Positions 23,801 through 38,800 of a stretch of DNA of 64,000 bases are shown in pieces; position 1 is the first letter of the stretch, and every line of letters begins with the position of its first letter. The stretch covers positions 1 through 64,000 of the forward strand of contig VWZS01010868.1 in assembly GCA_013397075.1 (NCBI GenBank). Direction: 5' to 3'. The position numbers were made by a program, and so were the translations under genes. Source of the DNA: Rhabdornis inornatus (lineage: Eukaryota; Chordata; Aves; Passeriformes; Rhabdornithidae). The notes below the pieces were generated by a model. The model did no database searches, was not told where the DNA came from, and saw only the letters and a list, made by a program, of their open reading frames with translations.

Positions 23801-26800
23801 GGTTGATTCTATGATTTTTTGCAGGCTGGAGAGGATACTCCGCAGAATTTTAACCATCAGTGGCAGGTTCTGCTTTGGGACCCTCTGAAGAAGAGTTTCT
23901 CCCCTCTTAAGGATGGGGTCACATCCCCTAAAGCTTCTCCCTGGCATGGGCAGCGTGGAGGCTGCTCCCTAACCCAGAGTGTCCATCTCAGCCCATGGGG
24001 ACACAGCCACCAAAGCAGCACACTCCCCTTTTCCTCTTAACTCCTCTGTTACACTGGGGTGATTGAATATCTGCCTTGGGCCACTCTAACTCTCTTTGCT
24101 TTTCCAGTTCCAGGTCCTCCTGCTGGAGTTAAGGCAGCTGCTGCCTCGGCCTCCACGGTTTTTGTGTCCTGGCTGCCTCCCCTGAAGCTGAACGGCATCA
24201 TCCGGAAATACACCGTGTTCTGCTCCCACCCCTACCCCACAGTAAGTGCCACAGCCCCTCTGTGTGGGGCTGACACTGAGCAGCTGCAGATACCAGCCCT
24301 TGATCTTCTCCCTGCCACTTCCTCTCCTGCCCTTTGCCTGCCCAGGAGCTACAGAGAGGAGTGGGACTTCAGTTTGGTTTGTTCCGCCTATCAAATTTTT
24401 TGTTTAAACCTATTGCAGAGAATTAGCTCAGAAATAATTTCAAAATATAGAGTTGGAGTATTTTTCAAGGTTTAATTAGTCTAGAAAGTAACAAGTTACA
24501 ATTTCCAGGACCAGCTGCACGAGCCCTGTTGCAGCTGGAGGCATGTATTTATTTACCCTGTTTTCATCCAAGTTCCTGCCTTCTTGGCTTGAGTATTCAT
24601 GAATGAAGGAACATAATGACTTATAAACAAACATATTTGCTTTTAAATAGTCTTATTTATGCCTGGAGTATTTGCCCACTCTAACTCTATGTGCTTTTAC
24701 TTACTGAGAAAGCGACAGGAGGAAATTTGAATTGAGTATCAGGTTATCTTTCTTCCTTTCTGAATCACAAAGAAATTCAGCAATCTTTAAACACAAGGGC
24801 CAATTGCTCTCTCTAAATATCCATGCATATTTATTTTCATGTGGATTGAAAAGAATACTTATTTATTTTATATCTGAGGTTTGGATTTAGGTTTCATCCA
24901 AGGTTTGAATTTCACTTTAAAGCAGGACTTCCCACCAAAGGTAAAAAATGCAATCTTGGTTTAATAGGCAGGGAAAATATTGTTCCAGGAATTTCCAAAA
25001 GTGCTTTAGGCAAGTGGAAATTTCCCTGCCTCCAAAGGCAGAGGGTTGCAACAAGGTGGTCTTTTAGATCCCTTCAAACCCAAACCATTGTGTGATTCTC
25101 TGATTTATGTTTTGGGATTACTGTCTCCTAAATCCATTAATTTCATAACTGTAGCAAACCAAACCATCTTTAGCACACCTTTAATTGTAAACTAGCTGGA
25201 GATTTCCGTCACAGTTCATACATTTCTGTGGCACTCAGTGGGTTAAAGAGGTCAGAGTTTAGAGGACAGCTCTGAGTGGGGATCAGGCACTTCTCTGGGA
25301 GCTTGGACAGAACACCAGGTGGTGCTGCTGCCTTCTCCAGATACTTTCCATGCACAAAGCTGCAGTGCTTCTTCCTGGGGCTTTGCTAACAACATTTTTT
25401 TCCTATATTTACATCTCTGAGAAAATAAACATCCTCAGCTAAAAATATTATTCTCCACCATGTGAGTCTCTCACATACAAAACTTCCTATTTTGTGGTTA
25501 CCTTTTGGAGCACCTCAGAGATGGACAATGACAAGAACAGTTGCTCTGTTTTTGCTTCTCTTGGCCTGAACAGAATCTTACTGCTGTATTTTCGTGGTGT
25601 GCATTATGCAAGGGTATGTATGAACCATCATGGAACCATACCTTAGGCTCAGGTAAAGGCACTTGGAGTTTTCTGTGCTTCCTATTAATTGCTGATGTGT
25701 GCATGGATAGTTCTGCAAGGTGTCCCTGCCCATCAGGACAGATGATCTTTAATGTCCCTTTCAGCCCAAACCATTCTGTGATTCCATGATCCTGCTGTTA
25801 CCTTCATGCAGGTGTGTGCACATATAAATGCATATATGCACACACAGATACATGTATAAATATGTTCAACATGCATCTGTGAGTCCCTGTTCCTGTGTTC
25901 TGCAGATGAGCAGGAGCTGTGGCTTGCAGAGATCTTCTGTATCAGCCCTGTGTGCTGAGTGAGGCAGGAATTACACTGGGCTCAGTTTCCAGAAGCCAAG
26001 TTGGACATTTTTAAACAAATGCAAGCCCTCAGGACATATTTAATATAGGACACACTCCCTCAGCTTTATTTCTAACAAAATGCTTTGTTATCTTTTATTC
26101 TCAAATGGATTGTGAGCTAAAAAAGCTGTTTGATTCAGAGCTGCTTTGCAGTGAAACAAGCCTGCTGCAGAGCTGCTCAAATGCCAACACTGCTGTGCAG
26201 ATACACTTAATATATCCAGAGAAGTTCTTGTTTGATTCACTGCTGGCAGAGGCAAGTAGCTGACAGAGGGAGAGGTCTTAAATTAGGGTGAGGAGGAGAA
26301 TAAATAAAAGACCTGTGTCTTTATCATCTCTTCTGCCACCATAAGTTGCAAGTGCTGTAGCTGCAGGTATGGAGCCCTAAAAACTTCATCCATCAGTCAC
26401 AGCCCTGGCTGCAAAATTACTTTGCTAAAAGTCTGCTATTCGAGCAGAAAGGCAAACTCAGTTTTCAGGTATCAATGAGAAGAAAGAGAAAAGGACTGGG
26501 GTGAAGTAAACCGATGGGGAGGCTGCATTCTTTGCAGATTGTATTTTATTGCTGAGAACAAGTCAATACAATAGACTTTAGACAGGTTAACAGCAGATCT
26601 TTGCTGTTAAAGAACACTGCTTTGGTGCTTAAGTCACCACTAGGAAAAATAATTAACTCTGTTGGTCGTATTGTGCATATTTTTATTATAAACATAACAC
26701 ACAACCCTGACATATTATAAAATGAAGATTTGCTGCCTCTTGCACTGTTCAGTTTGATTTGCAAAGGCAGAAGCTTTTAAAACTTCTGCTGCCTCTGTAT

Positions 26801-29800
26801 AGAACAAAGGGCATTTCCTCTTTAAATATTTTGAGCCCTAAGGACAGTACTTGCCTGGGATGTTTCAAACCACAAATATGATTAATGTGTGAAAAATGGA
26901 AAAGATTCTCCACTGCAGTCTATTCTCTGGCCAAGATAAAGGGCAAGCAAGGATCCAATTTCACACTGATTAATTGTTGTGTCTGTAGTATTCTACAAGC
27001 ATAATTAGGCAAAACTTTCTCTTTTTTTATTCTGAAAATGTAGGAAAAAATACAGAAATACGAGACTTCACAGATCCTTCATTCTTCAAATATAAGAAAC
27101 AGAATATGCTAGAATTTAAGTTAGAAAAATTATTACTTGTGCTAGCTCATAGCCTACATTCTTGCTTCTCCCCACTTCCTACCACATCCATGTCCAACTT
27201 TTTGTGGGATCTGGCTTCTCAAGACCAGCTATAATGGCCCCATGGTGGCCAGATTCCTTCTAAGAGTGGTGATTGCCATGGTAGTGGCAGGATGCTCATG
27301 GCACTCATCCTGTCCAGACCTCAGGGAAGTGCTGTCACTGCTACCCCATCCTGGCAGGGGGATTTTCCCCATGGTGCTACACACATGGAACACAGAATCG
27401 TAGCACAGAAATTAGGCTGGTTCATTTCCTACTGGTTGTAGGAACTGTAGTAGTTCCTACTCAGGAGGCTGCTCCAGCACTTCCTGCCTTGGGCTGTAGA
27501 TGTGCATTGCCAGGGATTTTCAAAGTGCAACAGTAAAGGAGATTTGGGGGTTTTCTGAAGAAAAATGACAAAAAAACCTCCCAAAAAACAGCCACCAACT
27601 TCTTGTTGCATTCAGATCAGTACAATACTTAAGGAATAATCAATGGGATTAGATTAAATAAAATTTAGATGTCAGAAAGTGTCTGGAAAAGGTCTCTGTG
27701 ACACACAAGTTAGCCAGCAGGGGAAACTTTGACCTCAGAACAGGTAAAAAGAATTTCCTATAGAAGCAGGAGAGTGCTGAGGGCAGAAGGAAGGGTAAGG
27801 ATCAGATTTTCCTGGTGCAGGAAGATATGAGAAAGTGCCTATGGACAAGGACAGGGAATTTTTGATATGGGGAATTCTGATGAGCTGGGGGAAAAAATTA
27901 CCATGAGATCCTTGTCAAATATTGAAGCTGGGGCCCAGCCTGTGGGATCTCCAAGCATGGAAATCTTAAAAACTTCACTCAACGTGTCTTTAGCCACTTG
28001 ATGTAATTAAACTTGCTTTGAGAAGGGGGTTGGACTGGGTGACCTCCAGAGGAACCTTCCAACCTCAATTCTGTTATTATATGGCAGTTTAAAACTGGAA
28101 AAGTTGGTCAAAATCTGTATACAACAAGGGAAACCACAGTGGTAGAGTTAATGTGCAACTCTCTGAGGAAAAGAGACACATTAAATTGACACCAAGGTGT
28201 CTCATAATTTAAAAGTCTCCAATAAAACTCGTATGACAGCTTAGGCCACTGGCAGGACTGTTTGTCTTTCCCATCTGAACACTTTCTATGCACAGTCTCC
28301 CAAACAAGTTCTGCTTTTAGCTCTCACTATCAGGAAATCAGAGAGTGGGAGCGAGCTCATTTTATTTCACATCTTAAGTGAGTTCCAGATGAGTGGAGGA
28401 AAGACAAGAACCAACTGACTGTGTCCTGAAAAGGAAAATCACTGAGAAAGGAGAATGGCCTCCATTTATTATCCTTTTATAGTGCACTTCTACTTACATA
28501 ACTCCTTTCCATTAATCTCCAGGCTTTCTATGGAGGAAGCATAGAGTAATGCACAAATTAATGATTTGCTTTGCTGGAAACAGCAGGAAAATCCTGTTTA
28601 ATGTGTTTGCTCCTATTAGTGAGTGACCCACCAGCAGATCGGCAAAACCCAAAAAGCAACAACAACCATAATGACTACACTTTTCTAATCAACAAGTCAA
28701 AATAGACTTTAATATGTGTATTTCTGATTGGGCAATGTCATATTGTGTATTGACACCCAAATGATTTTACTGGTCTGTATTTTCTCAGCTCTTTACCTCA
28801 CTTTCTAGCACAAATACCCCAAGATTGGCAAATATGCCAAGAAGCTTGCAAAACATACAGGTGCATGTTTAGAACCCTAGATTTCAGTTAAGAAGAACCA
28901 GTTTATTCTCTGGTCTTTAATCCTGATGGTAGTTTTGAAATGATGGTTGATAAAACTGTTGCTTTGCTGTGGGATTCTGCTAAGAGATGATTTGTCCTTC
29001 AAACCCGTCTTTGAGTTCTCAAAAGACCAGAAGCCTGAAGACTGGAAGGAGAAGGAATTCCAGAACTGTTGAATCAGATGAATGGAGGGAGAATATTCCT
29101 GCAAAGATCCCAAATGATAAACTGAGTTAGCTGGATGAGGAACCAGAGCACAAAGCAGGGGTGATGATTAGGAATTATCTCACAGTGCACACCCTACAGT
29201 CAGCCCCAGTTACTTGTGATGGAAAGAGTCTTTGAAAACTGTAACCTACATTTCTGGACTTCTCCAAAGGATGTAGAAAGCTGAAAGCCCAGGAAAGATT
29301 CATATTTCTGTGAAACAGTTGGGTTTGGAATAGGTGGTGGTCGAAAAGGTGCAAAGTAGGGATGGAGAAGAGGGAAATAATCTTATATTTGGCCAAAGCC
29401 CAAGTCAGCTTCCTTGGAAACATAATCAGTATTGGAAAGTGACCAACATCTGAGGCAGACAGTTACTGATCTTTTTGATTTGCTTATTTTACTGTGAGTA
29501 AAATATTCCTTAGCCTGTTAGACTTCTCTATTTCTTTCTTTTTTTTTTTTTCTTTTATTTAAACCCACTAAGGGGAAAATATAGTATGTGATTTACCCAG
29601 CATACACAGGATACTCTGGGGTTACCCTGTGGAAGAAGAGAGTAATTGCTGCTCTTGGTCTGTAATTCATAGACTCTAAGTGGGATTTAATTCATCTGAC
29701 TTCAGAAACCTTCAATAGATTCACAAATACTTATTCTGGGGTCATCAAGGATTCCCTTTCATTAAGGAAAGAAGCTAGATGTCTGTAATAAACTGGATAA

Positions 29801-32800
29801 ATCTCCTTGAAGTTTTCCTTCTCTTTGTTTAGTCTAGAGAAAATATACATGCTTATCTTAAACCAGCTGATCTGCAACATAAACTAGATGTGGAAGTATA
29901 TACAATTACCTTAACCTAGATCTTAAAACTATTAGCTGTCATAAATTCCCATCATCCAGGTGTTTTCCACTCAATTCTTTCAGACAGACACAAGTTTTGT
30001 CTTGATTTTGTGTAGGATCTGTCTAAATTCTAACTTTGGGTTTGCATCCCACTCTCTGATCCTCATTTCCTCTCCAGATTAAAGACTTGGATACAAGAAA
30101 ACTTTGGAAAATAGATTTGATGCAACTGTAAGGCAGAAATGATTTGTTGCTACATACTGTAGATCTCTCAGTGATCAGAAGGATGCTGGGAGTTTCTTGG
30201 AAAAAAGGGAGAAGTAGCTGGCAGAAGTTGGCTAAGTAGATGAAGTTACTGTTGAACAGAAGTTTATTTAGAGTCAGCAGATTCTGTAAGGTTGAATTTT
30301 AAATATATGTTCATTGATTTGTGTATTACATGCTGTATTTATCACTGTATCTATATAGCAGTTTTTACAGCGTGAAGATATTTATGCTTATTAATTCCTG
30401 TGTGCTTTATTTAGCATAGAAATAGTGCATAATTTGGGGGTTATTTTAATACCTTATATTGGACAGCATTTAAAATGTGTCTTTTTAATATACCACATCT
30501 TCTATTTTTAGCCTTTTTGTCGTTGTTTCACATCTTTGGGGCCAGCTCCCAAACACAGTACATTCATTATTTTAATTGCTTTGTCAACTTGAAATTTTTT
30601 GCCTATCTTATTTTTGCCAGCGAGCAGACCTCAGGAGGGATGTGACAGGGTAAAAATTGATTCTGAAGATGTGCTGGTTTATATGATTTTTAAAAGGTCT
30701 CCTTGTAAAGCCCTACCAAAACAAATTTGCTATTGATTTTTTCATAACCCTCCCTTCTTGTCTCACTCCCTCGTCTCACACCCAGGGATATCAATACAGT
30801 CTGACAATAAGTCCTTGATGTCCTGACCTTCCCGTGGTCACCAGCCTGTGACACCACACACTGCTCCCCTCATCAGGAGGCTGAGGGACTCTCCAGGAGC
30901 TGCTCCAAAGGGACAGGCAAGTGGTGGCCCCTAACTGGGCTACCTGGAAGTCCGGACAGTGGGTTTTCTTCCAGGTGTAATACCTGGAAATGAGAATTCA
31001 GGAGCAGCTGAGGGAGCTCCAGGTGTTTATCCTGGAGAAAAGGAGGCTCAGGGGGACTTTTCTGGCTCTCCACAACTCCCTGACAGGAGGGAAGAGCCAG
31101 GAGGGGGTCAGGCTCTGCTCCTAGGACAAGAGGAAATGGTCTCAAACTGTACCAGGAAAGGCTCATCCTGGACAGCAGCAGGAATTTCCCCATGGAAAGG
31201 CTGCTCAGGCCTTGGCAGGGGCTGCCCAGGGAGCTTTGGAGTGCCCATCCCTGGAGGTGGCACCTGGAGGTGGCACTCAGTGCTCTGGGCTGGGGACAAG
31301 GTGGGACTGGGGCACAGCTGGGGCTGCATGGGCTGGAAGGGCTTTTCCAACCTCAGGGATTCTGGGATTCTTTGGATTGGCAAGATTTTCCTGCCAGTGG
31401 GAAGGCAGGGAGCTGCCTCTGTTCTTCCCAAGATTTCCATCTGAAACTTTCTAACATATTAGTTCCACAATTAAGGTGAAAAAAAAATAAAAAGTTACGA
31501 TATTACAATATGGCAGCTGCAATTCATTTTGTGCACAGCTTCTGTTTCCAGCAGTTACCTTCAATAATGCTGAGTGAAATATAGATGCCACCTTTCAAAA
31601 CACGAGGCAATACCTGATCAGAAACCATTGTTAGACCAAAGTGGCAGCCAAGAACCTGACTGGAGACCATAGTCCAGGATCAGTGATTATTTGGAACTTT
31701 GAGAGTGTGTCCGTCTGTGAAATGAAGGCAAAAGCCAGCAGTCCTCAAGAAAAGCACAATTTGTGACCTCAGGCAGACTTTCACATCTTTAGGGAGTTCA
31801 CTGAGAGGGCACAGCAGTGCTCTGTCTGCTCTTCTCAGGGATGCAGAACTTGAAGTTCATTCTCTATAAATAGAGACATGTATTGATTTTTTTATTACCC
31901 CAGTTTGCTTCCAGGTAGAAACAACTTAGTGTAACCCCCAGTACTGGATAACTTGTGAGTCCAGGAGACTCTAAAATGTGAATAGAATAAAACATCTCAG
32001 TACACTCTGTCCCTCGAGTTCTGTGTCGAGTTTTGGGCTTCTCACTTCACAAAAGGACCTTGAAGTGTTGGAGTATGTCCTGGGAAGGATCTGAAAAACA
32101 AGTCTTAGGAGCAGCAGCTGAGGGAACTGGGGCTCTTCAGTCTGGAGGAAAGAAGGATCTGGAGGGACCTCATTGTTCTCTACAACTCCCTGAAGGGAGG
32201 TTTTAGCAAGGTGGGGTCGGTCTCTTCTGCCATGTCCAAAGTGAAAGGATGAGCAGAAATGGCCTGAAGCTGCACCTGAGGAGGTTTAGATTTGATATTA
32301 GAGATGGAAATTTCCCTGGCAGAGTGGTCAGGCCTTGGGATGAGCTGCCCAGGGAGGTTTGCAGTCACTGTCTGTGGGAGTGTTCAGGAGGAGCCTGGAT
32401 GTGGCCCTTGGGGACAGGCTTTGGGGGGATGCTGGTGCTTGTGATGGTGGCACTTGAAGTTCTCTTCCAGCATTGATGATTCTGTGGTTTCCAGGAGCAG
32501 CAATGCCTGAGATAGGACAAGGTAGACAATTCTGTGATGGAGTTGTATAAAAAGATGGAGATTATTCTTTTTTACCACGTAGAATTGAAGACTTTAATCA
32601 CTGATGAGGCTCAGAGCTTGTTCTAGGGCTCATCTATAGCAGTGATCAAACAGGGCCCAAGGAGCAGCACCTGGCCCCAGGGGGATGTGATGGTAGCTGT
32701 TGTCAGTCTACACCTATCATGAGCCCCTCCAAAGTAGAATTGCTTTGCAAAGAGCTATTTAGAGCAGCACAAAACTGAGCTAGAAACCAAGAATCAGTGT

Positions 32801-35800
32801 GGATCACTGGGATGGAGTGCTCAACTCACCTCCTGGCTCTCTCCCATTTAGCAGTTGGGCTGAGCCCAGAGGACAGATGTTTGTTGAGAGGGACCCAGCT
32901 ATGCAAACACCATTTCACTGATTTAACTCAGGCCAGATAAAACAAACTCAGTGCTGTTCTGTGGGAGGCTGCAAAACCAGTGGCTCGTTGTTGTGGGCAG
33001 GAGGGAGCAGCCTAAGTGTCTCTCCTGAGCCCACTTCTGTTCAGTGGCTCCATTACTGACCTGGATAATGAAATAGAGAGGCTGCCTTTTAATTCAACAG
33101 GAAGGTATTGCATGTACACAGGAGACAGAAGCAGAATTCAGGCAGGTCTTGATGAACTGGGAAATTGGTCTGGAAAAAGCTGGATAAAATTTAGCAAGAA
33201 AATGGGTTCCCTGAATAACCAACTGCAAAAGTACTGTGTAGAGAACAATCCTCTTGATTCTTCAGAAGAGGATTTTGAGGTTATTGTGCCTCCCAAGATG
33301 AACATTAACAGCCTTTATAATCCTGTCCTGAAAAGCCAAATGAGAATCCCTGGAATTGTTGAGTACAGGTTTGGAAACTATGAGAAAACTATGGACCATC
33401 TTGAGACAGTCTGAAGGATAACAGAAGATACTATTAGAGAAACTGATAGAGAAAATGGGATTTCTGGACAATGTTGAAAGCCACAGAGTTATTTAGTTGT
33501 AAAAAGATAAGGGTACTGGTGGGGAAAGGAATGATAAAACTTCATGTAGATTAAAGACTGGTGCAAAGATCAAGGTAATAATCTATTCTTCATGTTCCTA
33601 ATAGACTGGAAAAGAAGCTATGGGTTGAAACTGCAGCAGGAAACTCAAGCTAGATTGAAAAAAAAAGATTTCTAATCATGAGATTAGTTAGGCAGTAAAA
33701 TAGATTGTGCAGCCTAGGGAGTTGCAAAATCTCCTTTTATTGTAAGTCTTCAAAATCAGGTTGGGGAAACATCTGTTTGAAGTTGTGCAGGCACAGGTGA
33801 AGCTGGTTTAAAGAACAAAGATAGACTCAGATGATTTCTCAGAGTCCTTCCAGCTCCATCTTTAGGTGATGCCATATTTTCTACCTAAAATGGGGTAAAA
33901 GCATGCACTCCACTCTACGTACTATATATATTAATTATATTTAATTTTAATTTTCAACATGAGGCAGCCAATACACAGGTAACCAACTTGTATATGCTCT
34001 TACTTCACAACACACACCACAAACCTGGGCTGTTTCTCCCTTTTCAATCATGTCCTAAAAGTCTCTATATGGCTTTCCCAGTTCACTTCCAGGTTTCCTG
34101 CAACTTGCAGAGAAAGATGAGATAGAGATCTGTAGTTCACTTATCTGATCAGAAGTTGTGTAGAACCAGTGGTAAGCAACGTACAGGCTACCTTTCACAA
34201 AATAATCTTCCAGTCTACAGTAAATGCTATCCATTGTCTTAACTCCCTGCTTCAGAAACTCCCTAATTGCTTGGAAAATTGTTAGAAATGTTTTTTTTTC
34301 CCCCCAGATTGTGTTGACAAGCAACAAACCAACAAATAGAAGAAACAATAAAAAATAGAAGCCAAAGGGATCAGAGTTTATGCACATTACTTTAAGGGAG
34401 CAGAAATGCCATGAGATGATGGCATGCTGCTTCAAAGTGTGCAAAGACATGCACACCACCAGGGCTGAATTTGCAGAGGAAAATTATGTTCCCTGCACCA
34501 GCTGTTCCTCAACATCTCTTGCCACTGCCTGCTTGGGGAAGTAGATTGATTGCATCCTGATAAAGGGCTTTGATTTCATTTTATTCTTCACAGCCCTTGC
34601 TGGCTTTCAGAGACTGATCTCTGTCTGTCCTTCTTAGACAATGAGCTAAAGACAGAAGAAAAATTAACCTATCATCTCTAAGCTGAAGAGAAATAGAAGT
34701 TAGGAAAAAAAATCCCTTGAGCAGGCATGTTGCTGCTTCTAAGATTGAACAGCAGTTTATGTTTTATACCGGCATATGCACGGGCCAATATGTGACAAGG
34801 TGACATTCCTTTAAATATTTCTCATTTCAATTGTTTAATCTTCTCTTTGCTGACAAAGCTGCCTTTTTTCCTTCTTGTGTAATCAAAGTCTCTGGCATGT
34901 TAGGCTAATTGAAATGACAGGCAAAAGTTTAAAGTAAAATCGATTCTTTGTCACTGAAGCATCCCCAAGTGTTTAAAAGGGAATGTGAGCTGAGGAAACA
35001 AGATGTGTGTTAACCAGTTAAAAACCAAAATCTTTTGTTACAACAGTTTGTTTCAAGAAAATGAGAATTGTTAATTTAGTGAAGATGCCTTTACCAGATT
35101 CAATTAATAAATTAATTCTGGGAATAATTAATTTTATATTTGAAATAGCCACAGATACAAATGAGTGAATGATGCTGGGAGAAAGAAAGGAATTGAAAAC
35201 AAAGTGTTTTAAAAGCTTTAAAGCAGAAAATCCTGCCTTTTATCCATCTTTGGAGCTCCAGTGAGAAAGAGCTGACAGTTGCTGGAATAAAAGTTGGCAC
35301 TAAGGAATTCTGTGATGTTTAGCTGTTCCTGAATGCTGTATCCATGTCTCATGTCAGCAGGTGGTTTAGAAGGAACCTGTGCTAGGTAACTGCATTCATA
35401 AGTGGAGCCTAAGTGCCAGAGACAGCCTGGCCTCTTTGACTTTCAAATTAACCACAGGAAATGCTGCCTCATGAATATGAAATTTCAGCCTCCTCTGCCA
35501 TGATCAATACATTAGGTTTTATGTATGACCTCACAAAGATCCAACCTGTCAAGCTATGGGCATTTGTCCAATATTCTTGTGTAAATGTCAAGGCAGATGG
35601 TTCTCAAAGCCTGCTGCAATATTTCACATAATAATGAAGGTGTCTGGCTGCATTGACCTCTTCATATCAGAAGTGGGAACCCAGGCAAACACTGGCTAAA
35701 TGGGACAAACTAATCTGGCATTTTGACAAGCAAAGGGGCAATGAGTTTGGCTAGAAAATAGGGCAAGTTCCCCCCCAGTCTTGTTCTGAGCCTGGGGAAC

Positions 35801-38800
35801 TTGGCTGGGGCAAGCCAGTCTTCCCAGAAAAATCACTGTCCATGGAAGGAACAGAATGTGTTCTTGTAGCAGCCTTTGCATGGCCCCTAAGGGAGCTGAG
35901 GTGCCTGGCTTAGAGACAGATGTCTTCACTCTGGATTTCAAATGTGAGAGGAGATGAACTCCCCTCTTCCCCTGGCTGCAGGAGGTGCCAGCTGAAGAAC
36001 AGAGAAGTGCAGTGACCCATTCAGCAGCTGAAACTGTCTGCCAGTTCACATGAAGAGGTGTTTAATGATATCTCAGAAACATCTCTTATTTATTTGGAAT
36101 TCACTTTGAAGGACTACGTATTCCAATGTTTTCAGGTCAATGTGCCTTTTGAAATGCTAATCAGGTGGAATTGGCCTTTACCACAAGCAGATATTTGTAT
36201 ATCAAAGAGATTCCTTGCACACTTTGTCAGTCTGAACCAAGTTTAGATTACGTTGATGCATTATTTTTAATGCTGATTCCTGCTAAAATCTTCTTTTCTA
36301 TGTCATTAACCTTCTAATTATTTTTAGCCTAGTGTTAGTTAGCCATTACCAGGCTCAGCACTGCACAGGGAAGTGAGTATTATTCATCCCAATGGTTCAT
36401 TACCCCTCTATTTTTACGTGCAAGCATCACAAAGCCCACGTCAGAAATAAAAGTGGCAACATGGAGTGCTGTAACACTGTTCAGAGCTGAGATTTCCCTC
36501 CTCAGCCTTCCTGTGGAGGATGTGCTGAGGCTCTCTAAGCCCCTTGGAGGGATCTTGGTGTTCCTCCACACCTTTCCCTGCACAGGTTGCTCCAAGCAGG
36601 ATGCAGAAGCTCTCATGGATGAGCGGGGACTGCAGAGCAGCTGGTTGGCTCTGCTGCAGCCCCTGGGCTGAAGCACTTGAGTGACAGAAGAGAGACTGAA
36701 CTGGCATTTCTTCCAGCACTTGTCCTTCCCTGCTAATGCAGCCAGCTGGCTGAGATGACCTTCAGCTGGGAGTCTCTGAATGGAAGTAATTTTGTGATTG
36801 AACAAAACTAGACTTGGGGGAAGTTTGAACAGTCTGTTACAGAGCACAGTTTTATTCCTCGGTTCTCTCCACTGCTGAAGGGATAAAGCCACCAAAACGC
36901 AGGAATAAGGAGCACCAAAGGTTCTAGGTGACAGAAATAGTAGACTTTTAATAGTAAAAAGACTGGATGTGGCCATCAGTGCCATGGTCTAGTTGAGGTG
37001 TTAGGGCATGGGTTGGATTTGATGATCTTGAAGGTCTCTTCCAACCTTGTGATTCTGTGATTCTGTGAACTACAGATTTCATAGCAGATGCAGCACTGAA
37101 TCCTCCATTGGGAAAGTTTTGTGTAGAGCTAAATCAGTTTGTCAGAACTGTTGATGGTAAAATTTAGCCATATTTATTCACTTCCATTGTTTATCCAACC
37201 CTGTAAAAATAAATGGCACATAAAAGTCCTAATCTGAATAAAACCAATCTGTAAACAAGGCACAAATTCACTGAATATGAATGGATTGCAACAAGTTACT
37301 GTGTCTTCTCTGTTTACTGCCATCTGCCATCTGTTTGGAGCAATTGAAACTCATCCGAAGAGCCCTGAAGTAACAGGCTTTGTAGCACTCACATTTTCTC
37401 CAAATACTGCTTATTTTAGCCTGGAAACATTTGTCTCTCCCACCACAGGTGATCAGCGAGTTTGAAGCCTCTCCCGACTCATTTTCCTACAGAATCCCCA
37501 ACCTGAGCCGGAATCGCCAGTACAGCGTGTGGGTGGTGGCCGTGACGGCTGCGGGAAGAGGCAACAGCAGCGAGATCATCACCGTGGAGCCACTGGCCAA
37601 AGGTACAGGGACAGCTGCCCAGAGCCTGCCAGGCTCCTGTGTCACCTGCAGAATTGGCACGTGGCCTCTCCGTGCCACGCTGAGGGTGGGATTTGTCGGG
37701 AGCAGCTTCAGCAAAAGGCGAGGTGACAACTCACAGCTGATTGCTCAAGCTTCTGCTGGAGTCAGCAGAGATGGGATGATGTGCTCCTCCATGGGGTAAC
37801 TCATCCAACCCAGCTTACAAGGGAATAGATTGTTGTTGGAGCAATTTTTATCTTCAGCTGTTGGGTACAGGGGGTTTGCAGATGATGCCTCTCCCCCTCT
37901 GAATATGTTTCTTTTCCTTGCTGTACAAGGTAACTTCTTTATCATTCCTCTCCTTAGTAATATCTCTTGTGTACTCCACAAGTACCATCTTCTGTATAAA
38001 ATGGTCTGATTAACATATCTAAACTCTGAACAATTGTTCTCTACTTGCATTAGCTTTGAAGTTTGCTGCTTCTATTTCAGAGATGATGAAAGGATAATGT
38101 GCCTCAAATCTTGAATATTTATTTCCAGCTGTATTAGTTGTTCTATTAAAAGATATTGCTGGGGCCTGTGAATTCTGCCTTTTGAGATGTGATGCTCGCA
38201 ACATTAGAGCACCTTGGCTTGGAAATGGAGGCCTAACATTTTGAACCACAAAGTGAAAAGAGTCCCATCCCACTCAATCTCTACATGGGGTCTTCAAACT
38301 GATTTTTTTTTTTACTACTCAACTTGGTACCATTACAGCCTGTGCCAGGATGGGCAGAGAAATGCACAGATCCCTAGAGCTGCAAAATTAGATACATTTA
38401 ATTGGCTTTACAGTTTTACAAGCCTTCTAATTCTTCACTTTGGTGTTTAATGATGTAAAGATGTAAAATAAAGTGTCTAGTGCATTATGATGACAGGTTC
38501 TTTCTGAAAAGGCTTTGCTGAACTTCAGCCTAGTGCCACCAACATGAAAGCACTTTCTGCATGGAAGAGCAAACTCCATCACCATGGGAAATCTTCCTCT
38601 TCCTGCCTGTCTAGCTGGTAGATCACAATTTAAATGATGGTTAACATCAGAGCTGTTACTTTACCCTGGGCTGCATCAAAAGCAGTTTAGGCAGAGGGTT
38701 GAGGGAGGTAATTCTGTCCCTGTGCCCCCTCAGGTGAGATCCCACCTGCAGAGCTGCCCCAGCCCTGTCCCAGCACAGGGAGGAGCTGGAGCTGCTGCAG

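Larger units (their letters stand above)
16176..24107 (+). other. DSCAM: DSCAM intron between FN3 and FN4
   Basis: This 7932-nt phase-1 intron contains a sense CR1 (16271-16767), a CA/TA run (16849-16873), a 186-nt pyrimidine tract (18023-18208), a T-rich run (19981-20024) and a diverged sense CR1 (23580-23814). I see no recognisable element in 16880-18020, 18210-19980 or 20030-23570, apart from scattered short open frames. Confidence 0.85.
24242..37448 (+). other. DSCAM: DSCAM intron within FN4, longest complete intron in the window
   Basis: This 13,207-nt phase-0 intron holds sense CR1 pieces at 25040-25103, 25711-25789, 27930-28083, 30998-31374, 32017-32488, 33012-33860 and 36967-37068. 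The copy at 33012-33860 is old and retains reverse-transcriptase coding traces. I see nothing recognisable in 24250-25030, 25800-27920, 28090-30990 or 33870-36960. A 201-codon minus-strand open frame at 36380-36985 has no recognisable content. Confidence 0.85.

Noticed and set aside
36380..36985. 201-codon minus-strand open frame
   Set aside because: No recognisable motif and no splice or promoter context; a frame of this length is within chance for 64 kb read in six frames, and its end overlaps a CR1 tip.
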